Shown in pieces: positions 4,941 through 5,250 of a stretch of DNA of 5,250 nt; the stretch's first letter is position 1, and each line of letters begins with the position of its first letter. This DNA comes from an uncultured Nitrososphaera sp. (GTDB lineage: Archaea > Thermoproteota > Nitrososphaeria > Nitrososphaerales > Nitrososphaeraceae), in the NCBI RefSeq assembly GCF_946478925.1, contig NZ_CAMLDP010000103.1, positions 1 to 5,250 on the forward strand. The letters run 5' to 3'. The notes beneath the pieces are model-generated. The model saw only the letters and a program-made list of their open reading frames with translations. It ran no database searches and had not been told where the DNA came from. The position numbers were made by a program, and so were the translations under genes.

Positions 4941-5250
4941 TCGCCAGACTCTCGTTTTTCCACAACGGAGCTAAAGAACTTGTCCGGCGTCACGACAGAT
5001 ATGCCGGCGTGCCTGCCCACTATCTCAACGAGCACTATCCAGCCAGGGTTTTCAAGGTCGACCTTTCTCTTTACCTCCTGCGCGACATAGTCGATTATTT
5101 CCCGCGAGTGCAGGTCGCTGTGGCGCTTTTCCACCATCACCTTGAACGACGCGTCTTCTGGAATCCTTGCAGCCATCGACCCCACCGCGCCAGAGATGTC
5201 CTCAAGCTCGGCAGGCACGACCTTTCCTATCGGGAGTACGCGCATGACGT
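4937..5250 (-). CDS. THUMP-domain protein (Tan1-like), N-terminus beyond window
   Basis: THUMP is an RNA-binding fold found in tRNA-modifying enzymes; stand-alone archaeal THUMP proteins resemble Tan1, the tRNA-binding partner for N4-acetylcytidine formation. Seen, counting from Met at 5245: RVLPIGKVVPAEL at 2-14, a helix, then FKVMVEKRHSDLHSREII at 34-51 and the strand region VDLENPGWIVLVEIVG at 62-77, ending with GISVVTPDKFF at 81-91. This is the C-terminal half of a THUMP domain. The frame stays open through the window edge, and the Met at 5245 is most likely internal, because family members of this type carry about 50-70 residues before RVLPI. The gene is therefore treated as partial at its 5' end. 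Its TAG stop shares the CTAG of the preceding plus-strand gene. The neighbourhood of eS17 and a KEOPS subunit agrees with a role in translation or tRNA modification, but its exact target is unknown. Confidence 0.85.
   Translation of the reverse strand, partial: VMRVLPIGKVVPAELEDISGAVGSMAARIPEDASFKVMVEKRHSDLHSREIIDYVAQEVKRKVDLENPGWIVLVEIVGRHAGISVVTPDKFFSSVVEKRESGD

Noticed and set aside
5243..5245. ATG as the true start of the THUMP protein
   Set aside because: The frame is open to the window edge and a 102-residue product would lack the first half of the domain, so the Met is more likely internal.

Overview
The window reads as chromosomal DNA of an ammonia-oxidising-type thaumarchaeon (Nitrososphaera-like, GC-rich). 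The lineage call rests on a one-domain archaeal histone, the archaeal/eukaryotic ribosomal protein eS17, a Cgi121-family KEOPS subunit and a stand-alone THUMP protein, together with TATA-like boxes placed for short-leader or leaderless transcripts and few visible Shine-Dalgarno sites. The genus is inference; the archaeal assignment is firm.

Layout. From the left edge to about 1408, minus strand: the N-terminal three quarters of an AMP-forming acetyl-CoA synthetase, cut by the window edge. 1508-2494, minus: a D12-class (Dam/DpnII-like) adenine DNA methyltransferase with no restriction partner in view. 2569-2841, plus: a 90-residue protein, possibly a NitrOD5-like thaumarchaeal domain, diverging from the methyltransferase. 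2838-3062, minus: the histone, tail to tail with the 90-residue gene. 3114-3896, plus: a TatD-family metal-dependent hydrolase, divergent from the histone. 3925-4173, plus: eS17 with an acidic tail. 4173-4940, plus: a fusion of a MoaD/ThiS-like (ubiquitin-like) domain to Cgi121. 4937 to the right edge, minus: a THUMP protein, again tail to tail with its neighbour. There is no gene-free stretch over 100 bases, and I saw no rRNA, tRNA, CRISPR array or insertion sequence.

How the parts fit. The right third is about translation: a small-subunit ribosomal protein, a subunit of the complex that makes t6A37 in tRNA, and a THUMP protein of the type linked to tRNA acetylation. The most interesting object is the Ubl-Cgi121 fusion. 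Its ubiquitin-like half ends in Val-His-Gly-Gly exactly at the domain junction and is followed at once by a Met, so it could be a fixed fusion, a precursor cut after Gly-Gly, or a gene with a second internal start. Its start codon overlaps the eS17 stop codon, so a ribosomal protein and a ubiquitin-like protein are translationally linked. Both convergent gene pairs share a single CTAG as their two stop codons, and both divergent pairs are separated by a short spacer holding one AT-rich box.
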